DNA of 55,060 nt from Geobacter sp. (GCA_003490025.1 DNJC01000029.1:1-55060); one strand, 5' to 3'. Counted from the first letter of the stretch, positions 33,499 to 43,713 are shown. A program made the numbers and translations. The notes: generated by a model from the letters alone, not told the origin.

Positions 33499-35699
33499 CT
33501 ATCGTGATGCTGCAGGGAAGCAAAGCCTGAACTCCGCTCCATCTTCGGTGTTCCTGACGCTGAGGCGTCCGCCCATGCTCTTCTCCACGATGTTCTTCGA
33601 CATGTACAACCCGATGCCGGTCCCTTTCTCGTGGCCCTTGGTGGTGAAGTAGGGCTCGAAAATCCGCCCCATTATCTCTTCCGGGATTCCCCCGGCGTTG
33701 TCGGCCACGGTAACCACCGGCTTGCCGTCTTCCTTGAAGATCCTTATGACTATCCTCGCTGACCCGACGTTCCTTTCCCTGAAGGCATCGTGGGCGTTGG
33801 TGACCAGATTCATTATCACGTGGGAAAACTCGTTCCTGTGGCCGGTGATGAACAACTCGCCGCTCTGGCTGATCTCCACCTCGACGTTCATGGCTTTAAG
33901 CGGCGTCTCCAGCAGTTTGACGGTGGTGACCACGACGCTGTTGACGCTGAATTCCTGCGGTTCCTTTTCCTCCTTCAGGAAGTCTTTGAAATCGGTGATG
34001 GTTTCCGACATGTGCCTGATGAGGTCCATCGCCCTGGCTACTTCGTCCTTCAGGAACTCGCCGCTGAACTTTCCCATATCGTAGGTCAACTGCAGTTGCT
34101 GGATAAGGAGCCCGAGGATGTTTAACGGCTGTCGCCACTGGTGGGCGATGTTTCCCAGCATCTCTCCCATCGCCGCCAGGCGGGTCTGCCGGACCAGGAG
34201 CTGCTCCTTTTCCCGCAGGTCTTCCACTGCCGCCAGCCGCTGCCCGGTCTCCCGCTCAAGTGCCGCGTAGGCCTGCTCCAGTTCCCTGGTCCGCTCCCGG
34301 ACCCGCAGTTCCAACTCGGCCTTTGCCTTTCGAAGCGCCTCTTCCGCCTCCTTGCGGCGGGTGATGTCCTCGACGATGGCTATTTCGTAATCGGGCTGGC
34401 CGTGGGCGTCGCGCACAAGGGAGAGGGTGAGTCGGGCCCAGACATGGCGCCCCTCCTTGTGGACGAAGCGCTTCTCCACGCTGTAGTTCTGCAACTCGCC
34501 CGCAGCCATCTTCCTGAAGGGGAACAGGTCGAGGTCCACGTCTTCCGGATGCGTCATGGTGGGCCAAGGGATCGCCCGCATGTCATCGTGGCTGTACCCG
34601 AGCATGTTGCACAGGGCATCGTTCCATCGACCCAGCGGGCATCGGCGAAACTGAGCCGCGCCATCCCCACCGCCGCCTGCTGGAATACGGCCCGGAACTT
34701 CTCCTCGCTCTCCCGGAGCGCGTCTTCGGCGCGCTTGCGCGCAGTGATATCCTGGTTCACCGTTATCGCGCCGGTTATCTCTCCCCTGTCATTTCGAATC
34801 GGAACGGCGGAGTCGAGGATGATCTTGCGGGAGCCGTCGAAGGCCTCGATCAGCACCTCTTCGTTCAACGAGGTCTCGCCCCTCATTATCGCCCTGGCCC
34901 CGCCCCACTCCTTCGCCTCGATCCTTTTCCCGGAGCCAAGCCGCCACCCCTTGTAAATTCCCAACTCGTCGACCGCGACGCGCGGGGCTCCTCCCCATAT
35001 TTCCACTGCCGCCTTGTTGGCGTGCATCACTCCGCCGTCAGCCGACAATATCCATACGGCGACCGGCAGTGTTTCCAGCACCGTCCTCAACAATTCCTCG
35101 CTTTGCCTCATTGCTTTCTCGGCGTTTTTCCTGGCGGTGATGTCCCGCAAGGTGACCAGTCCCATCTGCGGATTCCCTTTCGAATCGCGTACCAGGATGC
35201 CGCTGTAGGTGTAGATCCGTTGCCAGTTTCGCTTCTTGTCCCACACCAGGAGGTCGAGATCCTGGAGTTCTTCCCCCCGCAGTACGCGCGACACCGGCCA
35301 CTGCTCGAAAGGGAGGACCTCCCCATCGAGAGTTTTCAGCTCGAAGGTGTCGGCAAGTTGATCCAGAAAGCCGATGTCGTCGGGATGCTCCTCGAACTGG
35401 TACATCTCCAGCGACTTGCGGTTCCAGTACAAGGCGCCGGTGCCGGGATCGACCACCACCAGCCCTTCGGTCATGTTGTCGATGATGCTCCTCAGCCTTT
35501 GCTCGCTCTCGCGCAACGCCTCTTCGGCCCGCTCGTCCTCGACCGTTTTTTGCTGGACCACCGCCCGCTTTCCGGAGAGCCGGAGGATGAGGTGAGCGCC
35601 ACCAATGAGGGCCGCAACCGTGCCGGCTCCGATCGCAGTGAAGATCAGCTGCTTCTTGATGCGGTCGTCTCCGCTCGTGGCAGAAGGGCGTAACGGCAT
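33499..35699 (-). pseudogene. Multi-PAS histidine kinase split by a one-base frameshift
   Basis: Two adjoining frames make one kinase. The 5' part (35699-34554, 381 residues) has one membrane helix (about 13-32) and PAS domains at ~60-180, ~190-310 and the start of a third, ARLSFADARWVD. The 3' part (reading on from DALCNMLGYSHDDM) holds the rest of that PAS domain, H-box NIAHQWRQPLN, N-box NLVTNAHDAF and G2 box GTGIGLYMSK. At 34624-34625 one base is missing between the codons for WVD and ND. Intact length would be ~733 residues. A sequencing error cannot be excluded. Confidence 0.85.
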
Positions 35700-36257
35700 T
35701 CAGGCTCCCTGAAAAAGCGGTCAGGTTTAAACATTTGAGTACTTTAATCTATTTCGGTTCCACTCGCCACACCTTTAGGAGAAATTAGCGGCGCGAGGGG
35801 AGCGGTTTGAGGCGAGCGGTTAGAGGGACAGATGTTCAGGTGACAGCGCAGGAATCGCCAAGAGGAGAGGAACAAAGAAGGAAGGGCTGCGAGATAGTCA
35901 GGCGGCACGGCTACGGGGCGGGAATGCGACTGCTGTGCCTGAAGCTGTTGGCGGAATACCTGGTAGTGATGGCGTCGACTGTAAAAAAATGCACATGTGA
36001 AAAATTATACGATCAGCAGGTAACTCCATGATATGACGGGGTCTTTGTAGCACAGCCAGTTCTGGCTGTAAAAAAACGAACAGTCGGCAAGCCTCCATCT
36101 GAAGCGGGTTTGTTGCCTAAGCGGCTGTTTTTCCGTTGTTGGCCCCGCCATTGCAATGGTGCGCTATTTGTTCATGCAGTGAAACAGATGGACCGGCATA
36201 GACAGCCGGATAGCAGCGGGAGATACAACATCGACCTAGCAATGAGGAGATCGTGCC
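35700..36257. other. Gene-free stretch
   Basis: 558 bases between the split kinase and the 78-residue gene. The only distinct structure is an inverted repeat at 36052-36069 (ACAGCCAG/CTGGCTGT) followed on the plus strand by seven As; a T-run in terminator position is absent. ORFs here have no recognisable features. Confidence 0.5.
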
Positions 36258-36494
36258 ATGGAATTCTTCACCTGTCCCTGCCCCGAAACCGGCGACGTCA
36301 TGCTCGACGACAAGAACCTGGGCCCCAATAGAGACGCCGGCGGCAAGCTGCTGACCAAACAGTGCAACCCTGGACTGCACACGGTGGTGTTGCGGTTTAG
36401 CGACGGCCGCTGCTGCGATCCGAGTTCCGTCAAGGTCAGGATAAGGGAGACCGATCCCATCTTACCGATGGAGGTCCCCTTCAAATGCGTGTAA
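36258..36494 (+). CDS. Small cysteine-containing protein upstream of patatin lipoprotein
   Basis: 78 residues, preceded by GAGGAG. Cysteines occur in FTCPCPE, KQC and RCC; the rest is beta-rich (GLHTVVLRFSDGR). No signal peptide, no family recognised. It overlaps the start of the patatin gene by 10 bases, so translation is coupled and the two products probably act together. Confidence 0.6.
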   Translation: MEFFTCPCPETGDVMLDDKNLGPNRDAGGKLLTKQCNPGLHTVVLRFSDGRCCDPSSVKVRIRETDPILPMEVPFKCV

Positions 36495-37978
36495 GCGCCC
36501 TGGCAAAACTGCTCCCGCTGGCGGTGGCCCTTTGCGCGGGCTGCGTGCACTACCACGAAAACCCGCCGCTCACTGCGATGTCCCCTGAAAAAGGTTACCG
36601 TTACCGCACCGTTCGGGAAGAGCCGAGAAGCGACAAGCCGTTCGTTTTGTTGGCTTTTTCCGGTGGTGGCACCCGGGCTGCCGCCTTCTCCTTCGGACTC
36701 ATGGAAGAGCTCAGGGAGGTCCGATACGCGGCACAGGACGGGAGCAACCGACGGCTGATCGATGACGTGGAAATCATCTCATCGGTTTCCGGAGGAAGCT
36801 TCACCTCGGCCTATTATGCCCTTTTCCCGGAACGCTTCTTCACCGACTTCCCGGGTCGGTTCCTGTACCGCGACATCCAGCGTGCCCTTTTCCTGCGGCT
36901 GTTCAATCCCTATAACTGGTATCGCCTCGCCTCTCCCGATTTCAGCCGCATAGACATGGCGGAGGAGTTCTACAACAACGCCGTCTTCGAGCGGAAGACC
37001 TTCGCCGACCTGCTGAGCCGCCCCAGGGGGAGTTCGCCGTTTCTGGTCCTCAACGCCACCGACATCGGCATAGCCCATCGTTTCGAATTCACCCAGGATC
37101 AGTTCGATCTGCTCTGTTCGGACCTCTCCGGGGTGGCCGTGTCGCGCGGCGTTGCCGCATCGTCCAATTTCCCCGTAGCGTTCGCCCCCCTTACCATGAA
37201 CATCTATTCGGAAAAGTGCCCGGAACTACCCGAGTGGATACGAAATGCCCTCGCCCCCGGGGGGGACGAGGGCAAAAGGCGGGTGGCCGACGCCGTGGCG
37301 GCAAATTCCTACCGGGAGCCCGATCGTAGATACGCGCATCTCCTCGATGGCGGGCTTTCCGACAACCTCGGCCTCAGGGGGCCGTTCCACGCGGTGACCA
37401 CCACGGACAGCGCCTGGAGCCTGGTGGAACTGATGGACCAGAAGAAGGTGGGGCGGCTCTTCGTCCTCTCCGCGAACGCGAAGACGAGCAAAAAGCGGAG
37501 CTGGGACGCGAAGAGCGAGCCGCCGGGGATCAAATCCGTTTTGGACGTGGTGATGAACGGGCCGATGGACGACGTCTCGTTCGACAGCGTCGAGATGACC
37601 GACGGTCACTTCAGGCAGATGAGGCAGCTCTCGAGGACCGTGGATTCCTGCAACAAGCTGCTCAAGCCCTTTCCCCGGGCGCCGCAGTTGGACAACCCTT
37701 TTAGCAGCGGGACATCCCGCGCCGCCTATACGTTTGCCGAGTTGACCTTCGACGACATCCCCGACCCGCGGCTGCGCAGGCGCCTGCAGGAACTCCCTAC
37801 GACGTTTTCCCTCCCGTCGAGGACGGTCGACCTGCTGAGAGTCAGCGCGGGGTACCTGCTCATGCATTCCAGCGAGTTCGTGTCGGGCATGCAGGAACTC
37901 GATCCGAACTGGGTTCCCCGGGAGGTAAAGATAGACGGGAAGCTGGTGGAGGAAGTCTGCGGCGCCGGGGGGGAATGA
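36485..37978 (+). CDS. Patatin-like phospholipase lipoprotein
   Basis: 497 residues. A lipoprotein signal ends LCAGC with the acylated C20. The patatin oxyanion loop is FSGGGTRAAAFSFGLMEEL, the nucleophile Ser is in IISSVSGGSFTSAYY, and the catalytic Asp is in LLDGGLSDNLGLRG. This Ser-Asp dyad defines bacterial patatins, which hydrolyse phospholipids or acylglycerols. The protein would be anchored to the periplasmic side of a membrane. It is translationally coupled to the 78-residue gene upstream. Confidence 0.9.
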   Translation: MRVSALAKLLPLAVALCAGCVHYHENPPLTAMSPEKGYRYRTVREEPRSDKPFVLLAFSGGGTRAAAFSFGLMEELREVRYAAQDGSNRRLIDDVEIISSVSGGSFTSAYYALFPERFFTDFPGRFLYRDIQRALFLRLFNPYNWYRLASPDFSRIDMAEEFYNNAVFERKTFADLLSRPRGSSPFLVLNATDIGIAHRFEFTQDQFDLLCSDLSGVAVSRGVAASSNFPVAFAPLTMNIYSEKCPELPEWIRNALAPGGDEGKRRVADAVAANSYREPDRRYAHLLDGGLSDNLGLRGPFHAVTTTDSAWSLVELMDQKKVGRLFVLSANAKTSKKRSWDAKSEPPGIKSVLDVVMNGPMDDVSFDSVEMTDGHFRQMRQLSRTVDSCNKLLKPFPRAPQLDNPFSSGTSRAAYTFAELTFDDIPDPRLRRRLQELPTTFSLPSRTVDLLRVSAGYLLMHSSEFVSGMQELDPNWVPREVKIDGKLVEEVCGAGGE

Positions 37979-38001
37979 GGGCAAGCGATCCTGATTTATA
38001 G

Positions 38002-38131
38002 TCCCCCTCCCCTTCAAGGGACGGTGTCACTGCAATTAAGTAGGGGCGAATAATCATTCGCCCCTACTCCGGTTCTTCGCTGAAGCCGCAATTCTTCCCC
38101 CCTCCCAACCTCCCCCCGCTGGGGGGAGGAG
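38002..38131. repeat. Cluster of intergenic palindromic repeats
   Basis: Three elements lie in the 252-base gap. (1) TCCCCCTCCCCTTCAAGGGA at 38002-38021. (2) A perfect 13-bp palindrome at 38039-38068, arms AGTAGGGGCGAAT/ATTCGCCCCTACT. (3) A C-run/G-run hairpin with arms CTCCCCCC/GGGGGGAG at 38109-38128. Related C/G-rich palindromes recur at 42684, 42786, 48860-48976 and 51993. Confidence 0.75.
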
Positions 38132-38230
38132 TAAGTGGTCAGTAGTGGGTAAAGCTCTTAACTTTACGGCAGGGAGGGACGTGTGGCGGAAGATCGTCGT
38201 TAATCGGCTAATTTAATGGCAGTGAGGCGG

Positions 38231-40330
38231 CTAGCGGGTCTGCAACTGCAACCGGTACAGGTTGTTGAGGTACCTCTGGTCGTCCGGCTTGATGGCTGCG
38301 GCCTTCCGGAACTGCTCCGCGGCCTCCTTGAAGCGCTTCTCGTTGGCGTAGACGATCCCCAGGTTGTTGTACACCTCGGCGTTCCCCGGCTGCAGGGCGG
38401 CCGCCTGCCTCAACTCGCCGAGCGCCTTTTCTGCTTGGCCGCTCTTGCCCAAGGCAAAGCCGAGGTTGTGGTGGGCGTCCGCAGAACCGGGATCGAGGCT
38501 GACGGCAAGCTCGAATTCCCGGATAGCCTGATCGAACATCCCTTTGTTGCCGTAGGTCACCCCCAGGTTGTTGTGGGCCTCCGCGTATGTCGGGTCCAGC
38601 TTCACTGCGATCAGAAACTCGGCGACCGCGAGATCGGCAAGACCCTTCTTGTTGTAGGCCACCCCCAGGTTGTAGTGGGCGTACTTGTTGTTCGGATTGG
38701 TGCGCAAGGCGACCCCGTACTGTTCGATGGCCTGGTCCACTCCCCCCTTTTTCTCGTAGGCCGCCCCGAGGTTTCTCAAGGTGTCCGCGTTGTCCGGCTC
38801 CAGCTTCCGGGCCAACTTCAGCTCTTCAATCGCCTCATCGACCCGCCCCTCGGCGATCAGCGCGTTCGCAAGGTTGTTGTGCGGGCGCACCTTCTGAGGC
38901 GATTTCAAGGCGGTGTCCTGCCACAGCGTCACGGCGCTTCCCCACACCAGGTTGCGTTTCCAGGTGAGGGAGGCCAGTACGAGAACGACGCAGGTGAGCG
39001 CCACGGCGCCGCTGCGGGGTTTTATCCCGGCTGCGAAAGCGGCGCAGAGGGCGGCGACCGCGGTGAAGATCCCGACCGAGGGGAGGTAAACCCTGTGCTC
39101 GAAGATGACGTCCCTGATGGGAATGATGCTCGATTCGACCGAAAGGGTGATGAAGAACCAGAATATGCCGAAAGCCGCCAGCCGCAGTGAGGGTTCCACC
39201 TTTCCGGCGCCTGGACCCGCTGACCGGCGGTAGAGATAGACGCCTGATGCGAAAAGGGCAAGGAGGAGAAGGAACCCGCCCAGGACCGCAGGGGCGAACG
39301 GGGTGTGGTAGACCGGGTAGTCGTAGTCCAGGTTCTGGCGCACGGGGAACACCAGCAGCCGGAGATAGGTGGCGATGACGCCGAACTGGGTGAGAAGGTA
39401 GTCTGTCCTGGAGATGGCCGTGGTCTCACGGGCCATGGCGCTCATCTCGCCGAGAAGATCGCCCACCGGCTTTCCCGCGTGGAGAAGCCCGAGCGGCACG
39501 ATGACCAGGGTGACCGCGATCGGCAGGAGAAAGAGCATCCTCTTCCGGAGGGTCGCGCCGAAAAAGGAAAACTCGTAGAGCGCCACCGCGATCGGGAGCG
39601 TAAAGGAGATCTCCTTGGTCTTCATCGCCAGCGCGGCGGCGGCCAGCGCGGCGACATGGAACAGGACCGCTTTGCCGTGGTATAGCGTGCCGGCGCTTTC
39701 CTGGCGCAGCCTCGCCTGGGCGTAAAAGAGCAGGGAAGCGAGATAGAACATGGTGGCGAGCGAGGCGACCCGCTGCACCACGTAGGTGACTGCCTGCGTC
39801 TGGATCGGGTGGGCTACAAAAAGAAGGGCGGCCAGAAACGGCGCGAGTTGCAAGAACCCGGCTGGAGCCTGGGGGGGTGTGCCTGCCGAAGAGGGGTCGG
39901 ACGGCGCCTGGAAGATCGGAGCTTTGAGGGTGAGGCGCAGCAGGACGAAGACCAGCGCGGCGTTGGCGAGATGCACAGCCGTGTTGAAGAGATGATACCC
40001 GGTCACGTCCAGGCCGCCGGCCGCATAGTTGAGGGCGAGGGTCAGGTAGCCGATGAAGCGCCGCGGGTTGTAGCGGTAGCCATCCCCGTCGAAGAGGAAG
40101 GAGGCGAGATTTTTCACCACATGATTTTCGACTATCGAACCTTCATCGTCGATAACGAACGGGACATGAAAGGTGTTGGAATAGGCGAGAATGCCGACCA
40201 GGGCGACGATGGCCAACTGCAGCAAGGGGCTTGCCGCTACGGACCAAAGGGCGAGGCGGTCCGTGGAGGTACGGCTTCCTGCGCCGGAATTCACTGCCAT
40301 CTTTTTCCCAGTGTCACCCTTCTGTTTCAT
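38231..40330 (-). CDS. Multi-pass membrane protein with C-terminal TPR repeats (GT-C glycosyltransferase-like)
   Basis: About 699 residues from the ATG at 40330 (GGAGAG upstream). The N-terminal ~460 residues contain about 10-12 membrane helices and the early acidic motif FVIDDEGSIVENHVVKN of GT-C-type sugar transferases. The C-terminal ~240 residues are six to seven TPR units with the consensus NxGxAYxxxGxxxxAIxxxxxALxxxPxxxxAHxNLG. The same layout is seen in TMTC-like and bacterial O-mannosyl-type proteins. The sugar and acceptor are unknown. Confidence 0.85.
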   Translation of the reverse strand: MKQKGDTGKKMAVNSGAGSRTSTDRLALWSVAASPLLQLAIVALVGILAYSNTFHVPFVIDDEGSIVENHVVKNLASFLFDGDGYRYNPRRFIGYLTLALNYAAGGLDVTGYHLFNTAVHLANAALVFVLLRLTLKAPIFQAPSDPSSAGTPPQAPAGFLQLAPFLAALLFVAHPIQTQAVTYVVQRVASLATMFYLASLLFYAQARLRQESAGTLYHGKAVLFHVAALAAAALAMKTKEISFTLPIAVALYEFSFFGATLRKRMLFLLPIAVTLVIVPLGLLHAGKPVGDLLGEMSAMARETTAISRTDYLLTQFGVIATYLRLLVFPVRQNLDYDYPVYHTPFAPAVLGGFLLLLALFASGVYLYRRSAGPGAGKVEPSLRLAAFGIFWFFITLSVESSIIPIRDVIFEHRVYLPSVGIFTAVAALCAAFAAGIKPRSGAVALTCVVLVLASLTWKRNLVWGSAVTLWQDTALKSPQKVRPHNNLANALIAEGRVDEAIEELKLARKLEPDNADTLRNLGAAYEKKGGVDQAIEQYGVALRTNPNNKYAHYNLGVAYNKKGLADLAVAEFLIAVKLDPTYAEAHNNLGVTYGNKGMFDQAIREFELAVSLDPGSADAHHNLGFALGKSGQAEKALGELRQAAALQPGNAEVYNNLGIVYANEKRFKEAAEQFRKAAAIKPDDQRYLNNLYRLQLQTR

Positions 40331-40736
40331 AAGCTCTCCGGTCGAAGCGCCGCATGAGGCGAGCCCGTCCGGTTCCAATGTGCCGGGCTGCATCAAGGTG
40401 CCTATATATTATGCTGGCACTATATAGCAAAAAACGCCTATCCATATCATGGCGGCGGTTTTATGGCAACTCGTTTGATACACTGTCAACCTCGTCTTGC
40501 GGACCCGGTGACCCGGTGGTGAACTCGGTGGACTTTGTGCCGTCTGTGAAACCGGTGAAACTGAGCTGGGCCGAGAAGAATGTTCATTTCGCTGTTGACC
40601 GCCCGGAGAAATTCGGGCAATTACAGAGGGGCTGCATGCATGGCGGCTTTGCGTAACCGTCAAGAAAGCGGTGTGAGAGGCGATGAACATCTGACCTGAG
40701 GACTGGATCGAGCTTGACGGATAGGAGGATGGATCG
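40331..40736. other. Gene-free divergent region with short direct repeats
   Basis: 406 bases between divergent genes. Around 40500-40560 the motif GGTGA recurs (GACCCGGTGACCCGGTGGTG, then ACCGGTGAAACTG). The translated frame PGDPVVNSVDFVPSVK is open but has no start. No function assigned. Confidence 0.4.
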
Positions 40737-42656
40737 GTGGTGAAACTGTTGCTGCACGCCGTGGCCTTGATTTGGGTGCTGATCCCCGTGATAGCTGCGG
40801 CGGGGCCGTTGGATGACTACTACCTGTCGCGCTTCAAGGTCGGCGCGGAGTCCGCCGCGACTACACGCGTCCTGAAGGAAGCCGTGCCGGTTCGGGCGGA
40901 GCGCTGCCGCACCATGCTGCACCGAAGCCTCAAGCGCGACTGGAACCAGTTGGAGCCCGCGACCCAGAAGGTGCTCGGAAAGTACGTGACGAGGCCGACC
41001 CTGAGCGGCCAGACCACGGCCACCTCCGCGCCGAGCTTCAACTCGCCCGGAGGGCACTTCGCCATCCACTACACCAGGACCGGGACCGATGCCCCCGACC
41101 TGACCGATCTGGATGGCGACGGCGTGCCGGACTGGGTCGAGAAGGTGGCGGCGGTTTTCGAAGAGGTCTACGACACGGAGGTGACGGGCATGGGGTTCCG
41201 CCCCCCTCCGGTGACGAGGTACGACGTCTACCTCATGGACCTGGTTCCCGACCAAGCCTATGGATTCACCACTGATGACGGCGCGCCTTCCGGCGGTTCC
41301 GTCTCCGTGGGGAGCTACATCGAGATCGACAAGTCGTTCTCCGATCCCATGTTCACCGTCAATGGGACCTACATCCCCGAACAGATGCTCAAGGTCACGG
41401 CCGCGCACGAGTTCCACCACGGCATCCAGTTCGGCTACAACTACTATTTCGAATTCTGGTACGCCGAGGCCACTGCGACCTGGATGGAGGACGAGGTCTA
41501 CGACTCGGTGAACCAGCTCTACGACTATCTGGACAGCTACATATCGCATAGAGACAACTATGGCGTTTTAGAGCCTCTCGCGCTCAACGGTCCGACCGAC
41601 GGAGCCTCGGAGTACGGCCGCTGGATCTTCAACCGTTATCTTGCGGAAAAGCACGGTGGACGGGAGGTGGTGCGCGCCGCCTGGGAGAAGCTCGCGACGC
41701 TGAGGCCCGGCACCAGCCCGACCACCAGCGGCGGTGACATCCAGATGGCCCCGGTCCTCGATACCGTCCTTTCCGCCTCCTACGGCAGCTCACTTGCCGC
41801 CGACTTCTTCGAATTGGGAAAGCGGATCTACGCCCGGGACTGGACCACGCACACCGCCGATCTCTCGTTGATCCCGAAACAGAGTAATACCGCCAGCTAC
41901 TCCGTCTATCCGGTCCCCTCGACGACCGTCACATTGCCGCGCTACGCCTTCGCCTTCTACAGGTTCGCCCCGTCGTCCACTCTGCCGACCCTGAAACTTG
42001 CCCTCACCCAGGGCAGCGGTATCAAGAGCGCGCTCTACAAGAAATCGGGGGGCGTCGTCACGGAGATGGATGCCAACAGCGGCGGAAACTCCTACACCGT
42101 TAACGGGTTCAGTTCCCTCAAACCCGCCAGCGACGAAATCGTACTGGTCATTGCCAACGCCTCCGCGACGGACGGCCAGCAGGCCAGCTTCAGGACCGTG
42201 TCGGAACTCTTTCCCGGGGCCCCCACCGGCGTTTCCGCCACGGCCGGCAACAGCCAGGCGACCGTTTCCTTCACGCCGCCGGCATCGAGCGGCGCCGGCG
42301 CCATCACGAGCTACACGGTGACCGCGGCCCCGGGGGGAATGACCGGTACCGGCACGGGAAACCCCGTCGTCGTCACCGGGCTCTCCAACGGCACGCCCTA
42401 CACCTTCACGGTCACGGCGGCAAACGTCTACGGCAGCGGGGCCGCCTCTTCGCCGTCATCGAGCGTCACTCCCTTCGCCGGCACGCTCGCCGGTGACTGC
42501 GACAACAACGGCTCCGTCACCATCTCGGACGTGCAGTCAGCCATCAACATGTTCCTCGGCATCAAGCCGGTTTTGGCATGCATGGACATCGACAGCTCCG
42601 GCGGAGTGTCCATTGCCGAGGTGCAGAAGGTGATCAACGGCTTTCTCAACCTTTAG
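40737..42656 (+). CDS. Secreted metalloprotease (MXAN_6640-like) with Fn3 and dockerin domains
   Basis: 639 residues (GTG start, AGGAGG upstream). A signal peptide ends IPVIAAAG. The zinc site is AAHEFHHGIQFGYN (HExxH) followed by a YAEATATWMEDE helix that may supply the third ligand, as in MXAN_6640-family putative peptidases. An Fn3 domain (about 490-575, PGAPTGVSATAGNSQATVSF) follows. A type-I dockerin-like pair of Ca-binding loops (GDCDNNGSVTISDVQSAINM and DIDSSGGVSIAEVQKVINGF) ends the protein. The substrate is unknown; it is likely extracellular. Confidence 0.88.
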   Translation: MVKLLLHAVALIWVLIPVIAAAGPLDDYYLSRFKVGAESAATTRVLKEAVPVRAERCRTMLHRSLKRDWNQLEPATQKVLGKYVTRPTLSGQTTATSAPSFNSPGGHFAIHYTRTGTDAPDLTDLDGDGVPDWVEKVAAVFEEVYDTEVTGMGFRPPPVTRYDVYLMDLVPDQAYGFTTDDGAPSGGSVSVGSYIEIDKSFSDPMFTVNGTYIPEQMLKVTAAHEFHHGIQFGYNYYFEFWYAEATATWMEDEVYDSVNQLYDYLDSYISHRDNYGVLEPLALNGPTDGASEYGRWIFNRYLAEKHGGREVVRAAWEKLATLRPGTSPTTSGGDIQMAPVLDTVLSASYGSSLAADFFELGKRIYARDWTTHTADLSLIPKQSNTASYSVYPVPSTTVTLPRYAFAFYRFAPSSTLPTLKLALTQGSGIKSALYKKSGGVVTEMDANSGGNSYTVNGFSSLKPASDEIVLVIANASATDGQQASFRTVSELFPGAPTGVSATAGNSQATVSFTPPASSGAGAITSYTVTAAPGGMTGTGTGNPVVVTGLSNGTPYTFTVTAANVYGSGAASSPSSSVTPFAGTLAGDCDNNGSVTISDVQSAINMFLGIKPVLACMDIDSSGGVSIAEVQKVINGFLNL

Positions 42657-42683
42657 CTGAGCGGCAGAGTCCCCCCTCCCTGA

Positions 42684-42824
42684 CCCTCCCCCTCCGGGGG
42701 CGGGGACCGCTTCGCCAAAGAGAGATAGTGCTCAAGTTCCTTAACTTAAGCCGATTAGCAACCATCTTCCGCTATCACAATCTCCCCCTCCCCTTGAAGG
42801 GGAGGGACGGGTGAGGATGGGTGA
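42684..42824. repeat. C/G-rich intergenic palindromes
   Basis: At 42684-42706 CCCCCTCCGGGGGCGGGG, and at 42786-42806 the perfect palindrome CCCTCCCCTTGAAGGGGAGG, followed by GACGGGTGAGGATGGGTG. These belong to the same dispersed family seen at 38002, 48860 and 51993. Confidence 0.7.
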
Positions 42825-42870
42825 AAAGGGGAGGGAGGCTCCGTACGGCGAAAGTTCATCGATGAATAGA

Positions 42871-42904
42871 GAAGCCCGGTGTCAGGAGAAACCGGGCTTC
42901 TTTT
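42871..42904 (+). terminator. Rho-independent terminator
   Basis: GAAGCCCGGT and ACCGGGCTTC form a 10-bp stem with a 10-base loop followed by TTTT. It probably ends the metalloprotease transcript. Confidence 0.8.
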
Positions 42905-43044
42905 GTTGGTGGAGTTCTTTGCAGCGGCAACGTCAAAAAAAGACTATAAGTCAACAGTTTGTGATATGGGTCACCCGTGGCGCGAGCGACATAGGGTATG
43001 GTTAGGCACCAAAATCCCACCGGAAAACGGAGCCTCCCCTGAGA

Positions 43045-43713
43045 ATGTCGCGGATTTCGACGTACGGCTGCATCGCCTTCATCGTCACCCTTTGCTCATC
43101 GTCGCTCTTCGCCGGAGATTTTGGTTCAGCGAATCTGAAACAGGGGGTATCCTGCGAGCTGAGAGTAAAGGAGCGTTACCAGTTCTATAACATCACAGGG
43201 AAGACCCCCGACGATCTGCGGAAGCAGATGAAGCAAAACGGCACCAAGTGGAACGACGGGATCGTCTATTCCGCCCAGACCACCTGGGACATCCACTTCA
43301 GCTATGACGTGTCCCGCGAAAACGGCAGGTACGGGGTGAAGTCGGCGAACACCAGGCTGGAGATCATCTACTATCTCCCCCGCATGGTTGCAACCGATGC
43401 GGACCCGGAACTGACGCTGCTGTGGCACGACTACCTTGGCTGCCTGCAGAGCCACGAGTTCGGGCACAAGGACATAGCAGTCAAAACGGCTACCGAGATC
43501 AACGAGATACTGGCCTCCATCCCGAGCTACCAGACCGAAGACGAACTGGCGCAGGAAATAACCCGGCGAACGGAAGAAAAGTTCAAGCGGTTGAAGGATA
43601 GCCAGGTAGAGTACGACCATGAAACGAGGCACGGCGAAACGCAAGGGGCGATACTGCGCTCCGCTCCAGCGCCCAGATATGCCGGTGCGATGGATATAAC
43701 AAAGCATGACTAG
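43045..43713 (+). CDS. DUF922 secreted zinc-dependent protease
   Basis: 222 residues. A signal peptide ends SSSLFAG. The core matches DUF922: WNDGIVYSAQTTWDIHFSYD, the putative zinc motif QSHEFGHKDIA (HExxH), and the conserved tail VEYDHETRHGETQGAIL. It is likely a periplasmic or secreted zinc protease of unknown target. A strong bidirectional terminator follows. Confidence 0.85.
   Translation: MSRISTYGCIAFIVTLCSSSLFAGDFGSANLKQGVSCELRVKERYQFYNITGKTPDDLRKQMKQNGTKWNDGIVYSAQTTWDIHFSYDVSRENGRYGVKSANTRLEIIYYLPRMVATDADPELTLLWHDYLGCLQSHEFGHKDIAVKTATEINEILASIPSYQTEDELAQEITRRTEEKFKRLKDSQVEYDHETRHGETQGAILRSAPAPRYAGAMDITKHD

Noticed and set aside
36052..36077. Rho-independent terminator
   Set aside because: The hairpin is followed by As, not Ts, on the plus strand, and on the minus strand the Ts precede it.
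38216..39190. 324-codon plus-strand ORF opposite the TPR region
   Set aside because: Periodic VVG/HPQV pattern is the antisense reflection of the TPR repeats.
40354..40656. 100-codon ORF in the gap before the metalloprotease
   Set aside because: No ribosome site, no domain, and it starts inside the upstream gene region; could be a relic but cannot be supported.
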